Below, piece by piece: positions 15,694 through 23,906 of a stretch of 64,000 nucleotides of DNA. Positions within the stretch are counted from its first letter, which is position 1. Each line of letters opens with the position of its first letter. The translations under genes and the position numbers were made by a program. This DNA comes from Paenibacillus sp. PK3_47. GTDB lineage: Bacteria > Bacillota > Bacilli > Paenibacillales > Paenibacillaceae. The stretch lies in the NCBI RefSeq assembly GCF_023520895.1, contig NZ_CP026029.1, forward strand, positions 3,224,001-3,288,000, in the 5' to 3' direction. Under the pieces are notes generated by a model. It worked only from the letters and a program-made list of their open reading frames with translations, had not been told where the DNA came from and ran no database searches.

Positions 15694-18600
15694 CAAGCAG
15701 CAATGGAAGGACGAAATCCCTGATCTGACCAAGCCAATCAAGGACGCATCCGGGAAACAGAAGGCGGACCCGCAGACCGGCCGCCCGCTTTATGAACTGG
15801 TTCAAGAGGGTACGAGAATAACTTCTGCACGTTTAAACCACATTGAAGATGGGATTGGAAGTGCTCATACTCAGCTGGCAGAGTTGGGGGAAGATATTGA
15901 GACGCATGAAGGCGATGCTATTAGACACCTTACTGCAGCAGAAAGGGCGACTTGGAATGCCAAGGAAACACCAGCAGCAGCACAGCAAAAAGCAGATGCT
16001 TCCCTTGCGTCTGCTAAGTCCTACACCGACACTCAACTGCTTACCAAGGCAGATAAGGGCAACACCTATAGTAAGACAGAGACAGATCAGCGTATTCAGG
16101 CTGTGGTCGGTGCTGCGCCGGCTGCCTTGGATACGCTGAAGGAAATCGGTGATGCGTTAAATAACGACCCGAATTTTGCAGCAACCGTAACTAATCAGCT
16201 CTCTGGTAAAGTAGACAAGGTTAATGGTAAGCAGTTATCGACAGAAGATTATACCTCTTCGGATAAAGCCAAGCTGGCTGGTCTTACAGCTGGAGCTGGC
16301 GGTTCTGGAACAGCAACAGATACGGTCATTGGTAACCGGACGATTGTGGATACAGAGGCACCGACAGGAGACGCAGGCCCCCCGACCAAACTGTGGAGCT
16401 GGCTTGCCAACATGATCAAAGCTGTAACAGGCAAATCCTCCTGGCGGACCGCTCCGGCTATCACCCTGGAGCAGACAAAGACGCACGTTGATGACAGCAC
16501 CCGGCATATTACGGCCACAGAAAGAACAACTTGGAATGGTAAGTTGAATTCCAGTGCTGTAGGAAATGCTAACGGGTCGGTTCCAATTAACAATGGGACT
16601 GTAAATACCAACTTAAACGCCGATATGGTGGATGGATTTCACCTTGACCAGGACTTGCGGTCAGACAAAGATGTCCAATTTACTGGACTAAATTTAGGAG
16701 ATAAATCTTTCAGCAAGTATATGGGGAAAGCGGTTTTCAACGCTACAGCAGTCAACCAGAAAATGGACCTTTATTTTACCGGAAATCTTCAGGGATATCT
16801 TGAAGTTTCCGTTACAGGATCTTGGTATAATGCGCAGCACAGTGGAATACTTACCAAGGCCTATGGAATACACCTCAGAGCCGGACAAACCGCACCAGAT
16901 GGGACTCAGCACGTCAGATATTCAGAAGCTTTCGGGAATGTAGCTTCACAAATAGCCTTATCAGATGTCACCTGGGATGCTACGAATAGTCGTTGGAGAA
17001 TTCAGATTGCGTTCCTTGCTCCTACGCCTAACACAGAAGAGTTCATCGTTCGTGTAAGTGGATTTACAACTAACTCTGCTAAGAGTCTTTTAGATACTAT
17101 GGGACTATCATCCATCTATACAACGGACACTACCGTGCTTCCTACACCTGTTGTAATCTACCCATACGCTACAACATTTTCTAAGCAGATTGCTTCTACT
17201 GTCCCTGCAGGAACTGCTCCATTTTCCATTGTTAGTTCAACTAAAGTAGCCGGGCTGAATTCAGACCTACTGGACGGGATGGACGCGACTTCCAGTGGTA
17301 TAGCATCTACAATTTCCTCTAGGGATACAAATGGGGATTCCGCATTTCGCAGGGTTGCTCTCACTGTGCCTACGGGATTATCGCCACTTACAGTATCTTC
17401 TAACACGTTAGTCTCTAACTTGAATGCTGATATGGTTGACGGTTTCCACGCTTCGGCGTCGAGCGCAGCCAATAGCATTGTAGTACAGGATACTAACCAA
17501 GCGATTAACGTCGATTCTGTTTTGATTGGTAGAAACGGACGGCTTGCATCGGCTGACGCGCTTTCTTCGATTGCTACGGGCGGAGTCCTTCAACAAACCA
17601 CTGACACAAGTAACGGGTACGGGCTTTGGCAATGTGCCAACTGTTACTGGAATGGAACTAACTGGATTCAAATAAGAGGGGATAGCCCATCATACGCCCA
17701 GGGTGTAACGTTACAGAGAGGGCGTCGATTGTTCCAAGCGCCAGCCAGCGGCACAAATGGTTCTGTAATTACCATGACTGAGTACATTTTGGAAAATACA
17801 GGAGGAACAACAACACCTAGACTTATATCCACGGCAGCGCAAGGTACTTCACCTATAGCCGTTACATCAACGACGGTAGTAACAAACCTCAATTCTGACC
17901 TCTTGGACGGGCTACACGCATCTGCAAACCATGAAGGGGTAACTGTAGCTGCCAGGGATTCAGGGGGCGGGCTGAAAGCCACTTCATTCGCCGTAGTTCA
18001 CGCAACTAGCACGAATGATAACGTCACCCTTGGATATCTTGAAGACCAAGCGCGCATAAGAGTGGGCGGCGTAACCCAAGCTGCAGGGAATGGTTTTGAG
18101 ATTCAAGCGGTTTCCGACAAAAAGATATTCAGAGTATCGGACAATGGACAAGTGACCAATTACTCATCTTCTGTAGCTCCATTTGTAATAACTTCTACCG
18201 CATTAGTCTCTAATCTGAACGTTGATATGTTGGATGGTTTTCATTCTTCTGCCTTTGCCAGATCTCATTATGCAGACAACTTCAAAGGACCGGACGATTT
18301 ACCACAAACCTACCCGGATAGAGCTACATCAACGTTCTTTGTCAATAATGTTTTGGGATGGCCTAGGGCGTATGGAACGGTGCAGACAATTAAGGGTTAC
18401 ACTTCCTCTGCAACTATCCAATACTTCTATCCTTACAATGCAGATGATCCAATTAAGTACCGCTACAGCTTCTATAACTCAAATAAATGGGAAGAATGGC
18501 GGGAAATTATTGACTCAAAAGCTGCTGCTAACTATGTTGTTAAAAGCGATAATGAGGTGTACAGACTCGGATCAGGACCAGCAGAAGCAAGTTATGTGAA

Positions 18601-20269
18601 AATCGCAGAAATGACTACTACCATAAATAGCTCTGGTAATGGACTGACGTTAACCGTGGAGGGCAATTCTTCGTTTGGAACAAACAGACCTGGATCTGAT
18701 CTTTTGCAAATGAGCACAAGAGCTTCTGGGGGAAGTGCTCTTGAAATCATTCCTCTAACGATTGCACAGACTGATTCAAATAACATGGCAAACTACGGAT
18801 TAGTAGTAAACGCCACAACCGGACTTACTGAATTGTGGATGGAGCGTAAAGGATATAACCATGCCACAAAGATCACCGTAGGGCAGAAGTGGAATAACAT
18901 TGGTGTACTAAATGTTGGTATTTTAGCAACTCAATCCACAGCCCCTACAGGATTTACTAAAGTAAATAGAACCGTGTTTTTAAACCAGGATGTGCGAACT
19001 ACAGCAAGTCCTACGTTCCAAAATATCACTTCAAGTGGACAAGCCTATTTCAACAGTAATGTGAACCTCATAAGTAACGCGCCTCTCATTTCCCTAAGCG
19101 AGCAAGACCAGGCGGCGAATGAAAAGAAATGGTGGATTGTTGCGGATGGAAAAGGGCTTGATATTCGCACGGTTACAGATGGGGACGGAACGGGATTTAC
19201 TGCAATGAGCATCAAGAGAGGAACCGGGACAGCCATATCTCAGATTAATTTTCCTGCCAAACTTGTGGTTAATGCTATTGAATCGGTTGTTCCGCAAGGC
19301 ACAGCGCCGTTTGCCGTGGCGAGTAACACGGTGGTAACGAACCTGAATGCCGACATGGTTGACGGTAAGCACCTTTCAGAAGTAGTGCAAGGGACTTTAG
19401 TTTATGCTGTCACCACTGGTACAGGAGCTGCGCTAGTCGCTGCGATTACGCCGGCACCGGCAGCATTAACTTCCGGCCTGCGGCTGTCTATCAAGACACA
19501 TGCGGCCACAACAGGCCCGGTTACACTTAACCTTAACGGCCTGGGGGCCAAGAGCATAAAGAAGCCAAACGGCAATAACCCGACTTTGGCTCTTGGTGGT
19601 GTCTATACACTGGTATACGATGGAACGGCTTTTATCTTACAGGGTGAAGGGGGTGAGTACGGCACAGCCACAAATAATCAGGTGTTGCAGGGTTACACCA
19701 TTGGGACAGAGGATGGCATTATTGCAGGCAGCATACCGTATTACTACATGAATTTTTCTCCTTCATTGATTGATCAAACAATACCAACTGGTTTCCACGA
19801 AAACTCAGTCCTGAAGGCAGCCCCGAGAACGCCAGAGAAGATTCTTGCCGGACAGACCTATATAGGATTAGCTGGAACAGCTACCAACGATGCTACCGCC
19901 ACCGCTGCTGACATTTTGGTCAATAAAACAGCCTATTCCAAAGGGGTGAGGCTTACAGGAACGCTTGTGGCTACAAAGGTTGCCTCGAATGGATTCTACA
20001 CTTCTGACGGTCAATGTACTGTAAGTGGATTGCCTTTCACGCCAGGGTGTGTGGTTATAAAAGTGACTGGTATAAATAACGGTAATTGGATGACCGCGAT
20101 GGGATTTAGTAATGGTAGGTGGGTTTGGTCGCGGCGGGACGGTAATGGTAACATGTTTGATACGGGGCAGTTTAATGGATCGCCATTCTCGGCCGGCTTC
20201 TCAGTCACGGTGCCATTTGTAGACGGTTTTGAGACGTTGAGTTGGATAGCCTATCAGGATTCAGTGTAA
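15683..20269 (+). CDS. Large tail fibre (receptor-binding) protein
   Basis: About 1528 residues. GTG 15683 is chosen because TTGGAGG at 15667-15673 is nine bases away; GTG 15677 is too close. The N-terminus (HIEDGIGSAHTQLAEL, then EGDAIRHLTAAERATWNAKE) is a common fibre attachment module and recurs once (~residue 270). The shaft contains six copies of a LN-x-D-x-x-DG-x-H type motif, e.g. NLNADMVDGFHLDQD and NLNSDLLDGLHASAN. A segment near residue 880 (RATSTFFVNNVLGWPRAYGT ... NKWEEWREI) resembles pyocin-knob domains. The C-terminal ~130 residues form a separate module likely to touch the receptor. Length is large for PBSX-type phages. Confidence 0.88.
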   Translation: MAYSKQQWKDEIPDLTKPIKDASGKQKADPQTGRPLYELVQEGTRITSARLNHIEDGIGSAHTQLAELGEDIETHEGDAIRHLTAAERATWNAKETPAAAQQKADASLASAKSYTDTQLLTKADKGNTYSKTETDQRIQAVVGAAPAALDTLKEIGDALNNDPNFAATVTNQLSGKVDKVNGKQLSTEDYTSSDKAKLAGLTAGAGGSGTATDTVIGNRTIVDTEAPTGDAGPPTKLWSWLANMIKAVTGKSSWRTAPAITLEQTKTHVDDSTRHITATERTTWNGKLNSSAVGNANGSVPINNGTVNTNLNADMVDGFHLDQDLRSDKDVQFTGLNLGDKSFSKYMGKAVFNATAVNQKMDLYFTGNLQGYLEVSVTGSWYNAQHSGILTKAYGIHLRAGQTAPDGTQHVRYSEAFGNVASQIALSDVTWDATNSRWRIQIAFLAPTPNTEEFIVRVSGFTTNSAKSLLDTMGLSSIYTTDTTVLPTPVVIYPYATTFSKQIASTVPAGTAPFSIVSSTKVAGLNSDLLDGMDATSSGIASTISSRDTNGDSAFRRVALTVPTGLSPLTVSSNTLVSNLNADMVDGFHASASSAANSIVVQDTNQAINVDSVLIGRNGRLASADALSSIATGGVLQQTTDTSNGYGLWQCANCYWNGTNWIQIRGDSPSYAQGVTLQRGRRLFQAPASGTNGSVITMTEYILENTGGTTTPRLISTAAQGTSPIAVTSTTVVTNLNSDLLDGLHASANHEGVTVAARDSGGGLKATSFAVVHATSTNDNVTLGYLEDQARIRVGGVTQAAGNGFEIQAVSDKKIFRVSDNGQVTNYSSSVAPFVITSTALVSNLNVDMLDGFHSSAFARSHYADNFKGPDDLPQTYPDRATSTFFVNNVLGWPRAYGTVQTIKGYTSSATIQYFYPYNADDPIKYRYSFYNSNKWEEWREIIDSKAAANYVVKSDNEVYRLGSGPAEASYVKIAEMTTTINSSGNGLTLTVEGNSSFGTNRPGSDLLQMSTRASGGSALEIIPLTIAQTDSNNMANYGLVVNATTGLTELWMERKGYNHATKITVGQKWNNIGVLNVGILATQSTAPTGFTKVNRTVFLNQDVRTTASPTFQNITSSGQAYFNSNVNLISNAPLISLSEQDQAANEKKWWIVADGKGLDIRTVTDGDGTGFTAMSIKRGTGTAISQINFPAKLVVNAIESVVPQGTAPFAVASNTVVTNLNADMVDGKHLSEVVQGTLVYAVTTGTGAALVAAITPAPAALTSGLRLSIKTHAATTGPVTLNLNGLGAKSIKKPNGNNPTLALGGVYTLVYDGTAFILQGEGGEYGTATNNQVLQGYTIGTEDGIIAGSIPYYYMNFSPSLIDQTIPTGFHENSVLKAAPRTPEKILAGQTYIGLAGTATNDATATAADILVNKTAYSKGVRLTGTLVATKVASNGFYTSDGQCTVSGLPFTPGCVVIKVTGINNGNWMTAMGFSNGRWVWSRRDGNGNMFDTGQFNGSPFSAGFSVTVPFVDGFETLSWIAYQDSV

Positions 20270-20307
20270 TTGATTATTACAATTTTAGAGAAAAGGAATG
20301 ATTATAA

Positions 20308-20880
20308 ATGCAAATCGGCATGAAAGTTTATTATGACAAAGCCACCGGTAATGTGGTCCAGCTCACCCCAGAGCAGATCGGCCGGGGAGTAGTTGAAACA
20401 ACAGAGGACCAAGACTTCACGAGTTATAAGCAGCTGGCCGAACGGGTTCGGGAGACGGTCGGCGTGGTCAAGCTGGCTTTTGGTCAATACAGACGGGAGT
20501 TTGCAGAATGTGAGAGCTACCGGATTAACCCGGAGACGCAAGAGCTGGAGTTCACGTATCGGGATACTGAAACCAACATTCTGGCCGGGCGCGTGGACGC
20601 TGTAGAAGCAGGAAACGCCGAAACCGCGCAGCAGCTGGCTGATGCCTTAACACGGCTGAATGAGACAGACGCGCTGCTGATGGATACGCAGGCCGCCCTA
20701 ACAGAGAGTTACGAAGAGCTGCAGGCTACAAAAGTAGAGTTGAAGGAAGCCAAGCAGGAGGCCATAGACGCTCAGCTCGGACTCGCTGAACTGTATGAGC
20801 TTGTAATGGCCGGTCAACAGCCCACAGATAAAGCACCCGTGGAGCAGCCCGCAGAGGGAGGTGAAGTAGACAATGGCTAA
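20308..20880 (+). CDS. Coiled-coil tail-associated protein downstream of the fibre
   Basis: A 190-residue protein with AAAAGGAATG before ATG 20308. It begins QIGMKVYYDKATGNVVQ, followed by a strand-rich domain to about residue 95. The rest is a long coiled coil (residues ~98-165, AETAQQLADALTRLNETDALL and following). The position between tail fibre and XkdX-like peptide suggests a fibre chaperone or fibre accessory protein, similar to the XkdW slot in PBSX. No catalytic motif is visible. Confidence 0.65.
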   Translation: MQIGMKVYYDKATGNVVQLTPEQIGRGVVETTEDQDFTSYKQLAERVRETVGVVKLAFGQYRREFAECESYRINPETQELEFTYRDTETNILAGRVDAVEAGNAETAQQLADALTRLNETDALLMDTQAALTESYEELQATKVELKEAKQEAIDAQLGLAELYELVMAGQQPTDKAPVEQPAEGGEVDNG

Positions 20881-20977
20881 GGTATACGCAAACTTGGTCC
20901 GCAAGGGGCTTCTTACCTTGGATCAGGTCCACGAGACGAAACGCGCTGAAGTGGCTGAATTGTTGGAAACTAAATAG
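20873..20977 (+). CDS. xkdX: XkdX-family small phage protein
   Basis: A 34-residue peptide starting at ATG 20873, overlapping the previous stop, with GGAGGTGA upstream (20857-20864). Sequence AKVYANLVRKGLLTLDQVHE then KRAEVAELLE has the shape of XkdX proteins, which are 30-50 residues long with a Y-x-x-LV-x-x-G core and sit exactly between fibre accessory and lysis genes. The function of the family is unknown. Confidence 0.82.
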   Translation: MAKVYANLVRKGLLTLDQVHETKRAEVAELLETK

Positions 20978-20986
20978 ATAAACGGT

Positions 20987-21012
20987 AGCGCCCATCGAGG
21001 CGTTTTTATTTT
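20987..21012 (+). terminator. Likely intrinsic terminator after the tail operon
   Basis: A short stem AGCGCC/GGCGTT with loop CATCGA is followed by TTTATTTT. It ends ten bases after the XkdX stop. It is modest in strength, so read-through into the lysis genes is plausible. Confidence 0.6.
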
Positions 21013-21034
21013 GCCCCGGGTTAACTCCGGGGGC
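21013..21034. repeat. Inverted repeat before the holin gene
   Basis: GCCCCGG and CCGGGGGC surround the palindromic loop GTTAACT, making a GC-rich hairpin without a T-run directly upstream of the holin ribosome site. It could be a processing or translation-control structure. Confidence 0.5.
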
Positions 21035-21067
21035 ATCTTGATTTGAAAAAGGGAAGGGAGCAGGGGG

Positions 21068-21577
21068 ATGCTCAATCATATTAAGCAATTATCAATCATC
21101 ATATACACGGCTGCTATCGGCTCAGGGAGCCGCGAAGTTGCCACGGGGGGAGTCACAGCTATGGCGGGAGTTTTCGCAAGTATTGCTGGGCTGCTGGGAG
21201 GGTGGGACAAAGGGCTGCTCGTACTTATAGTCCTGATGTGCTTCGATTATGCGACTGGTGTTATGGGGGCCTTCAGGACCAAGACTGTAAGTAGTGATGT
21301 GATGTTTTGGGGCGGGGTTCGCAAGGCAGTTGTACTGTTTGTAGTAGGTCTGTGTTCTCTTATGGATGACTGGGTTCAACCCGGGGCGCCAATCTTCAGA
21401 ACGGCAGCCATTTACTTTTATGCGGGGCGTGAAGGGCTTTCAGTGGTCGAGAATCTTGGAGTACTGGGCATTCCATTGCCACAGGCAATGAAAGACTTTC
21501 TTCTGCAGCTCAATGAGGATAAGAGCAAGAATAACCCGGCCAAGCCTGAGCATCCGGACAATAATAAATCTGCATGA
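21068..21577 (+). CDS. Phage holin (holin_4_1/Cph1 type)
   Basis: A 169-residue membrane protein with GGGAGCAGGGGG before ATG 21068. Three hydrophobic segments are visible (residues ~28-44, ~55-70, ~88-103) with the family core LLVLIVLMCFDYATGVMGAF and a later YFYAGREGLSVVENLGVLG, both characteristic of Cph1/holin_4_1 proteins. The C-terminus is charged and Lys/Pro-rich. It would pierce the membrane to release the amidase encoded 13 bases downstream. Confidence 0.88.
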   Translation: MLNHIKQLSIIIYTAAIGSGSREVATGGVTAMAGVFASIAGLLGGWDKGLLVLIVLMCFDYATGVMGAFRTKTVSSDVMFWGGVRKAVVLFVVGLCSLMDDWVQPGAPIFRTAAIYFYAGREGLSVVENLGVLGIPLPQAMKDFLLQLNEDKSKNNPAKPEHPDNNKSA

Positions 21578-21589
21578 GGAGGGAATAAC

Positions 21590-22510
21590 TTGATTAAAAA
21601 TAAATACACTATCGAACGGCGCTACATCAACAAGCGCCAAAACGTTCGGCCCGGCACCCGGTTAGCATCTGGGACGCCGGGCTTTTTAGTTGCGCATGAT
21701 ACAGGCAATCCCGGGGCCAGAGCGAATAATCACTTCGATTATTTTCAGACATTGGTTAACCGGTCAGCCTCAGCGCATGTCTTCATTGATGACACTAAGA
21801 TTCTTGAGATCATCCCTACTGGTACTGGTCCTGATCCGGCCGAAAGGGCTTGGCATGTGCTCTACAACGTGACCACAGACAATAAAATCTATGGCGACGA
21901 TGCCAATGACATTGCCCTGGGCGTTGAACTGTGTTACGGCGGCAAGATCGTATTTACTGAGGCGTACAAGCGGCTTGTGTGGTACCTGGCATTCTGCTGC
22001 GACAAATGGGGACTGAATCCGCTCACACGCATCCCGAGCCATAAACAGCTGGACCCTACCAGAAAGAGCGATATTGATCAGGCTCTGAAGACCGCTGGTA
22101 AGACATTAAAGGATCTGCTATACGATGTCGTCGCTGAGATCAAGGAGCAGCCGGAGATGATCTCGCCGCCTGCCGCCGTGCAACTGCCGGCGAATGTAGC
22201 CCAGACGCTTATTGATGACTATGTATCCCCGGCATGGTTTGCGGCTCGGAAGGTCGGAGATTCGGTGGGTACGTTGCATTTGCATAATCTGGCCAACAAC
22301 CTGAGGCTGGCTGCACGCATCCCGTTACAGTCTGGAATCGTCGCCGCACCATTCACACAGCTGCCTAAGAGCAACGTTCAGGAGCTGGTCTTCAGATGGC
22401 TATCACCTGATTGGTTTGCGGCTAAACAGAAGCAAGATAAGACGGGAATGGCTTACTTCAATAACACGGCAAATCACCTGCGGTGCGCTGCGGGTATGCC
22501 ATTAGAATAG
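21590..22510 (+). CDS. Endolysin: N-acetylmuramoyl-L-alanine amidase (amidase_2)
   Basis: A 306-residue protein starting with TTG 21590 behind GAGGAGGG. The N-terminal ~165 residues show the zinc amidase_2 pattern: VAHDTGN (zinc His near residue 35), SAHVFIDD (second His) and IPSHKQLDPTRKSDID with the third ligand and catalytic region. The C-terminal part holds two ~48-residue repeats sharing P-x-W-FA-x-x-K and a closing N-x-L-R-x-A-x-x-P-L pattern, probably wall-binding. It cuts the amide bond between muramic acid and stem peptide. Confidence 0.9.
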   Translation: MIKNKYTIERRYINKRQNVRPGTRLASGTPGFLVAHDTGNPGARANNHFDYFQTLVNRSASAHVFIDDTKILEIIPTGTGPDPAERAWHVLYNVTTDNKIYGDDANDIALGVELCYGGKIVFTEAYKRLVWYLAFCCDKWGLNPLTRIPSHKQLDPTRKSDIDQALKTAGKTLKDLLYDVVAEIKEQPEMISPPAAVQLPANVAQTLIDDYVSPAWFAARKVGDSVGTLHLHNLANNLRLAARIPLQSGIVAAPFTQLPKSNVQELVFRWLSPDWFAAKQKQDKTGMAYFNNTANHLRCAAGMPLE

Positions 22511-22592
22511 GAGAGAATTTTTAAAAAAGTATTGTTATTGGGCGAAACCATATATTTCGGCTGTTTTCTGACTTGCTTGCAACTATTGGGGC

Positions 22593-22803
22593 GAGGAGTT
22601 AGCATTATTGCTGGTGAAATGTGAGTGGAGGTTGGACGGAAAAATAAGTTTACAACAGCGCGAGCTTTTGCCTTAGATGTCCACTGAGGGTTTCGCTTGT
22701 GCTCAGAATGTTGTATTAGGGGCTATGTTTGAGGGGAAGTTACAGCGATATACTTCAAACCAATTAATTACACAGGGAATTAAATCTTCTCCAGAAGAAT
22801 AAC
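22593..22803 (+). pseudogene. Possible decayed ORF after the endolysin
   Basis: One frame (starting GAG 22593) stays open across ~70 codons except for a single TAG at 22674-22676, ending TAA at 22801-22803. The product reads EELALLLVKCEWRLDGKISL then, after the stop, MSTEGFACAQNVVLGAMFEG and SNQLITQGIKSSPEE. I do not recognise it, and no ribosome site precedes the ATG at 22677. It may be a remnant of a small gene or simply chance. The rest of 22511-22840 shows nothing else I can support. Confidence 0.3.
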
Positions 22804-22844
22804 AGCCGAAAAGAAGGCTCACCTTGCTTTCAAAAAAATTTTTT

Positions 22845-22873
22845 ACCACTAGCCTTTGCTAGTGGTTTTTTTG
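22845..22873 (+). terminator. Intrinsic terminator downstream of the lysis cassette
   Basis: A perfect 9-bp stem (ACCACTAGC/GCTAGTGGT) with loop CTTT is followed by seven T residues. It marks the end of the late phage transcript and the border to the AT-rich accessory region. Confidence 0.88.
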
Positions 22874-22913
22874 CTTTTTGGTTGTGAAACTGATTTTAAG
22901 GTTACTTATAAAG

Positions 22914-22958
22914 GTACAAACATAATAAGTAAAGTACAAACATAATTAGGTACAAAGT
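22914..22958. repeat. Direct repeat of GTACAAACATAA-type units
   Basis: The unit GTACAAACATAAT occurs at about 22914 and 22931, with a third partial copy GTACAAAG at about 22952, giving 18-20 bp spacing. It lies ~40 bp upstream of the LexA-type promoter and could be an operator or a short tandem duplication. Confidence 0.5.
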
Positions 22959-22992
22959 AAATGAGAAAAGTAAGTGAAAAGAAATTAAAATC

Positions 22993-23021
22993 TTGAAATA
23001 GAACAAATGTTCGTATATAAT
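22993..23021 (+). promoter_or_regulatory. SigmaA promoter with embedded LexA (SOS) box
   Basis: TTGAAA (22993-22998) and TATAAT (23016-23021) are separated by 17 bases, and the spacer contains AGAACAAATGTTCG (23000-23013). This matches the Gram-positive LexA/DinR box CGAAC-N4-GTTCG with one deviation. LexA bound here would block the promoter. Transcription would run rightward, towards a tiny ORF (MLNSNIFYYYV, ATG 23044) and then the gene at 23324. Confidence 0.7.
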
Positions 23022-23323
23022 TGAGTGAAGGATGAGATATATAATGCTTAACTCCAACATATTTTATTATTATGTTTGAATTATACATTTGAATAGAAAT
23101 TTCTTCTCACATTTAAGGGAAAAATTACATATTATATAAAAAGCTTTATTTACTTTAGATATTTTATTGTGTAATATGATAAATATTGATTTGAAATGTT
23201 TCCTAACGATACGCAACTAAAATCCCCTCATAAATCACTCTAAATATTCCGAAAAAGTCTGTATAGATTATTCTTTAAGTGGAATAATTAAATTATTAGC
23301 TTTATAAAGGAGAATTATGTGTT

Positions 23324-23845
23324 ATGTCAGCAACTAAAATTAACGATGGCAAGGTTGCTGTTGAATTGTTACTTCCTTTTCTAATTTACAAATTTATTAT
23401 TGGTTCTGACCCTTCTACAGGGGAATATAATATGAGGCTGTTATGGCAAAAAGTTGGCTATCTTGCCAAGCAGGTTGGTATGCCCCTCAGTGAGTATCAA
23501 TTTAAATGGTATTTAAGAGGTCCATATTCGTCTGCGTATACATCAGTTCTTTATGATATTGATCAGAACACTAATGAATTACATGAACAAGAAAAACAAT
23601 TTAATTTGAATGATACTGCCCAAGCCGTTTTACTTCCTTTAAAGGAGATGGGAAATAATAAACCTTCCGACATGAGTTTGCCAATATGGTTTGAACTACT
23701 TGCTTCAATACAGTATTTAAATAAGGGTTCAAAACTTACTCCGGACGAATTGTTTATTAAACTTGAGAGATATAAACCTCAATTTAATAACAAATATCAC
23801 TTCGATCTTGCGTATCAACAACTTAAGATTGGAAAATTATTGTGA
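23324..23845 (+). CDS. Small YwgA/Panacea-like protein, first gene of a candidate defence unit
   Basis: A 173-residue protein from ATG 23324, with AAGGAG 11 bases upstream. It is soluble, with helices and the central pattern LLWQKVGYLAKQ, then YQFKWYLRGPYSSAYTSVLYDI (residues ~40-80). The F-x-W-Y-L-x-G-P-Y-S core resembles YwgA-type and SocA/Panacea-type proteins, some of which are antitoxins (family knowledge). The match is by eye and weak. The gene is much more AT-rich than the prophage late genes. Only a hairpin and 61 bases separate it from the large nuclease-NTPase gene, so the two likely work together, possibly as regulator and effector. Confidence 0.7.
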   Translation: MSATKINDGKVAVELLLPFLIYKFIIGSDPSTGEYNMRLLWQKVGYLAKQVGMPLSEYQFKWYLRGPYSSAYTSVLYDIDQNTNELHEQEKQFNLNDTAQAVLLPLKEMGNNKPSDMSLPIWFELLASIQYLNKGSKLTPDELFIKLERYKPQFNNKYHFDLAYQQLKIGKLL

Positions 23846-23887
23846 AAAAAGAACTATATCCTTATAATGGGTGTAGTTCTTTTTTTT
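23845..23887 (+). terminator. Hairpin with T-run between the two genes of the candidate defence unit
   Basis: The arms AAAAAAGAACTATATCC and GGGTGTAGTTCTTTTTT pair over about 17 positions around the loop TTATAAT and end in a run of 13 T residues interrupted by one C. It starts in the stop codon of the first gene and ends 20 bases before the next start. As a terminator it would reduce, not abolish, expression of the second gene. Confidence 0.8.
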
Positions 23888-23906
23888 GTTGGAGAGGGGT
23901 TTGAAT

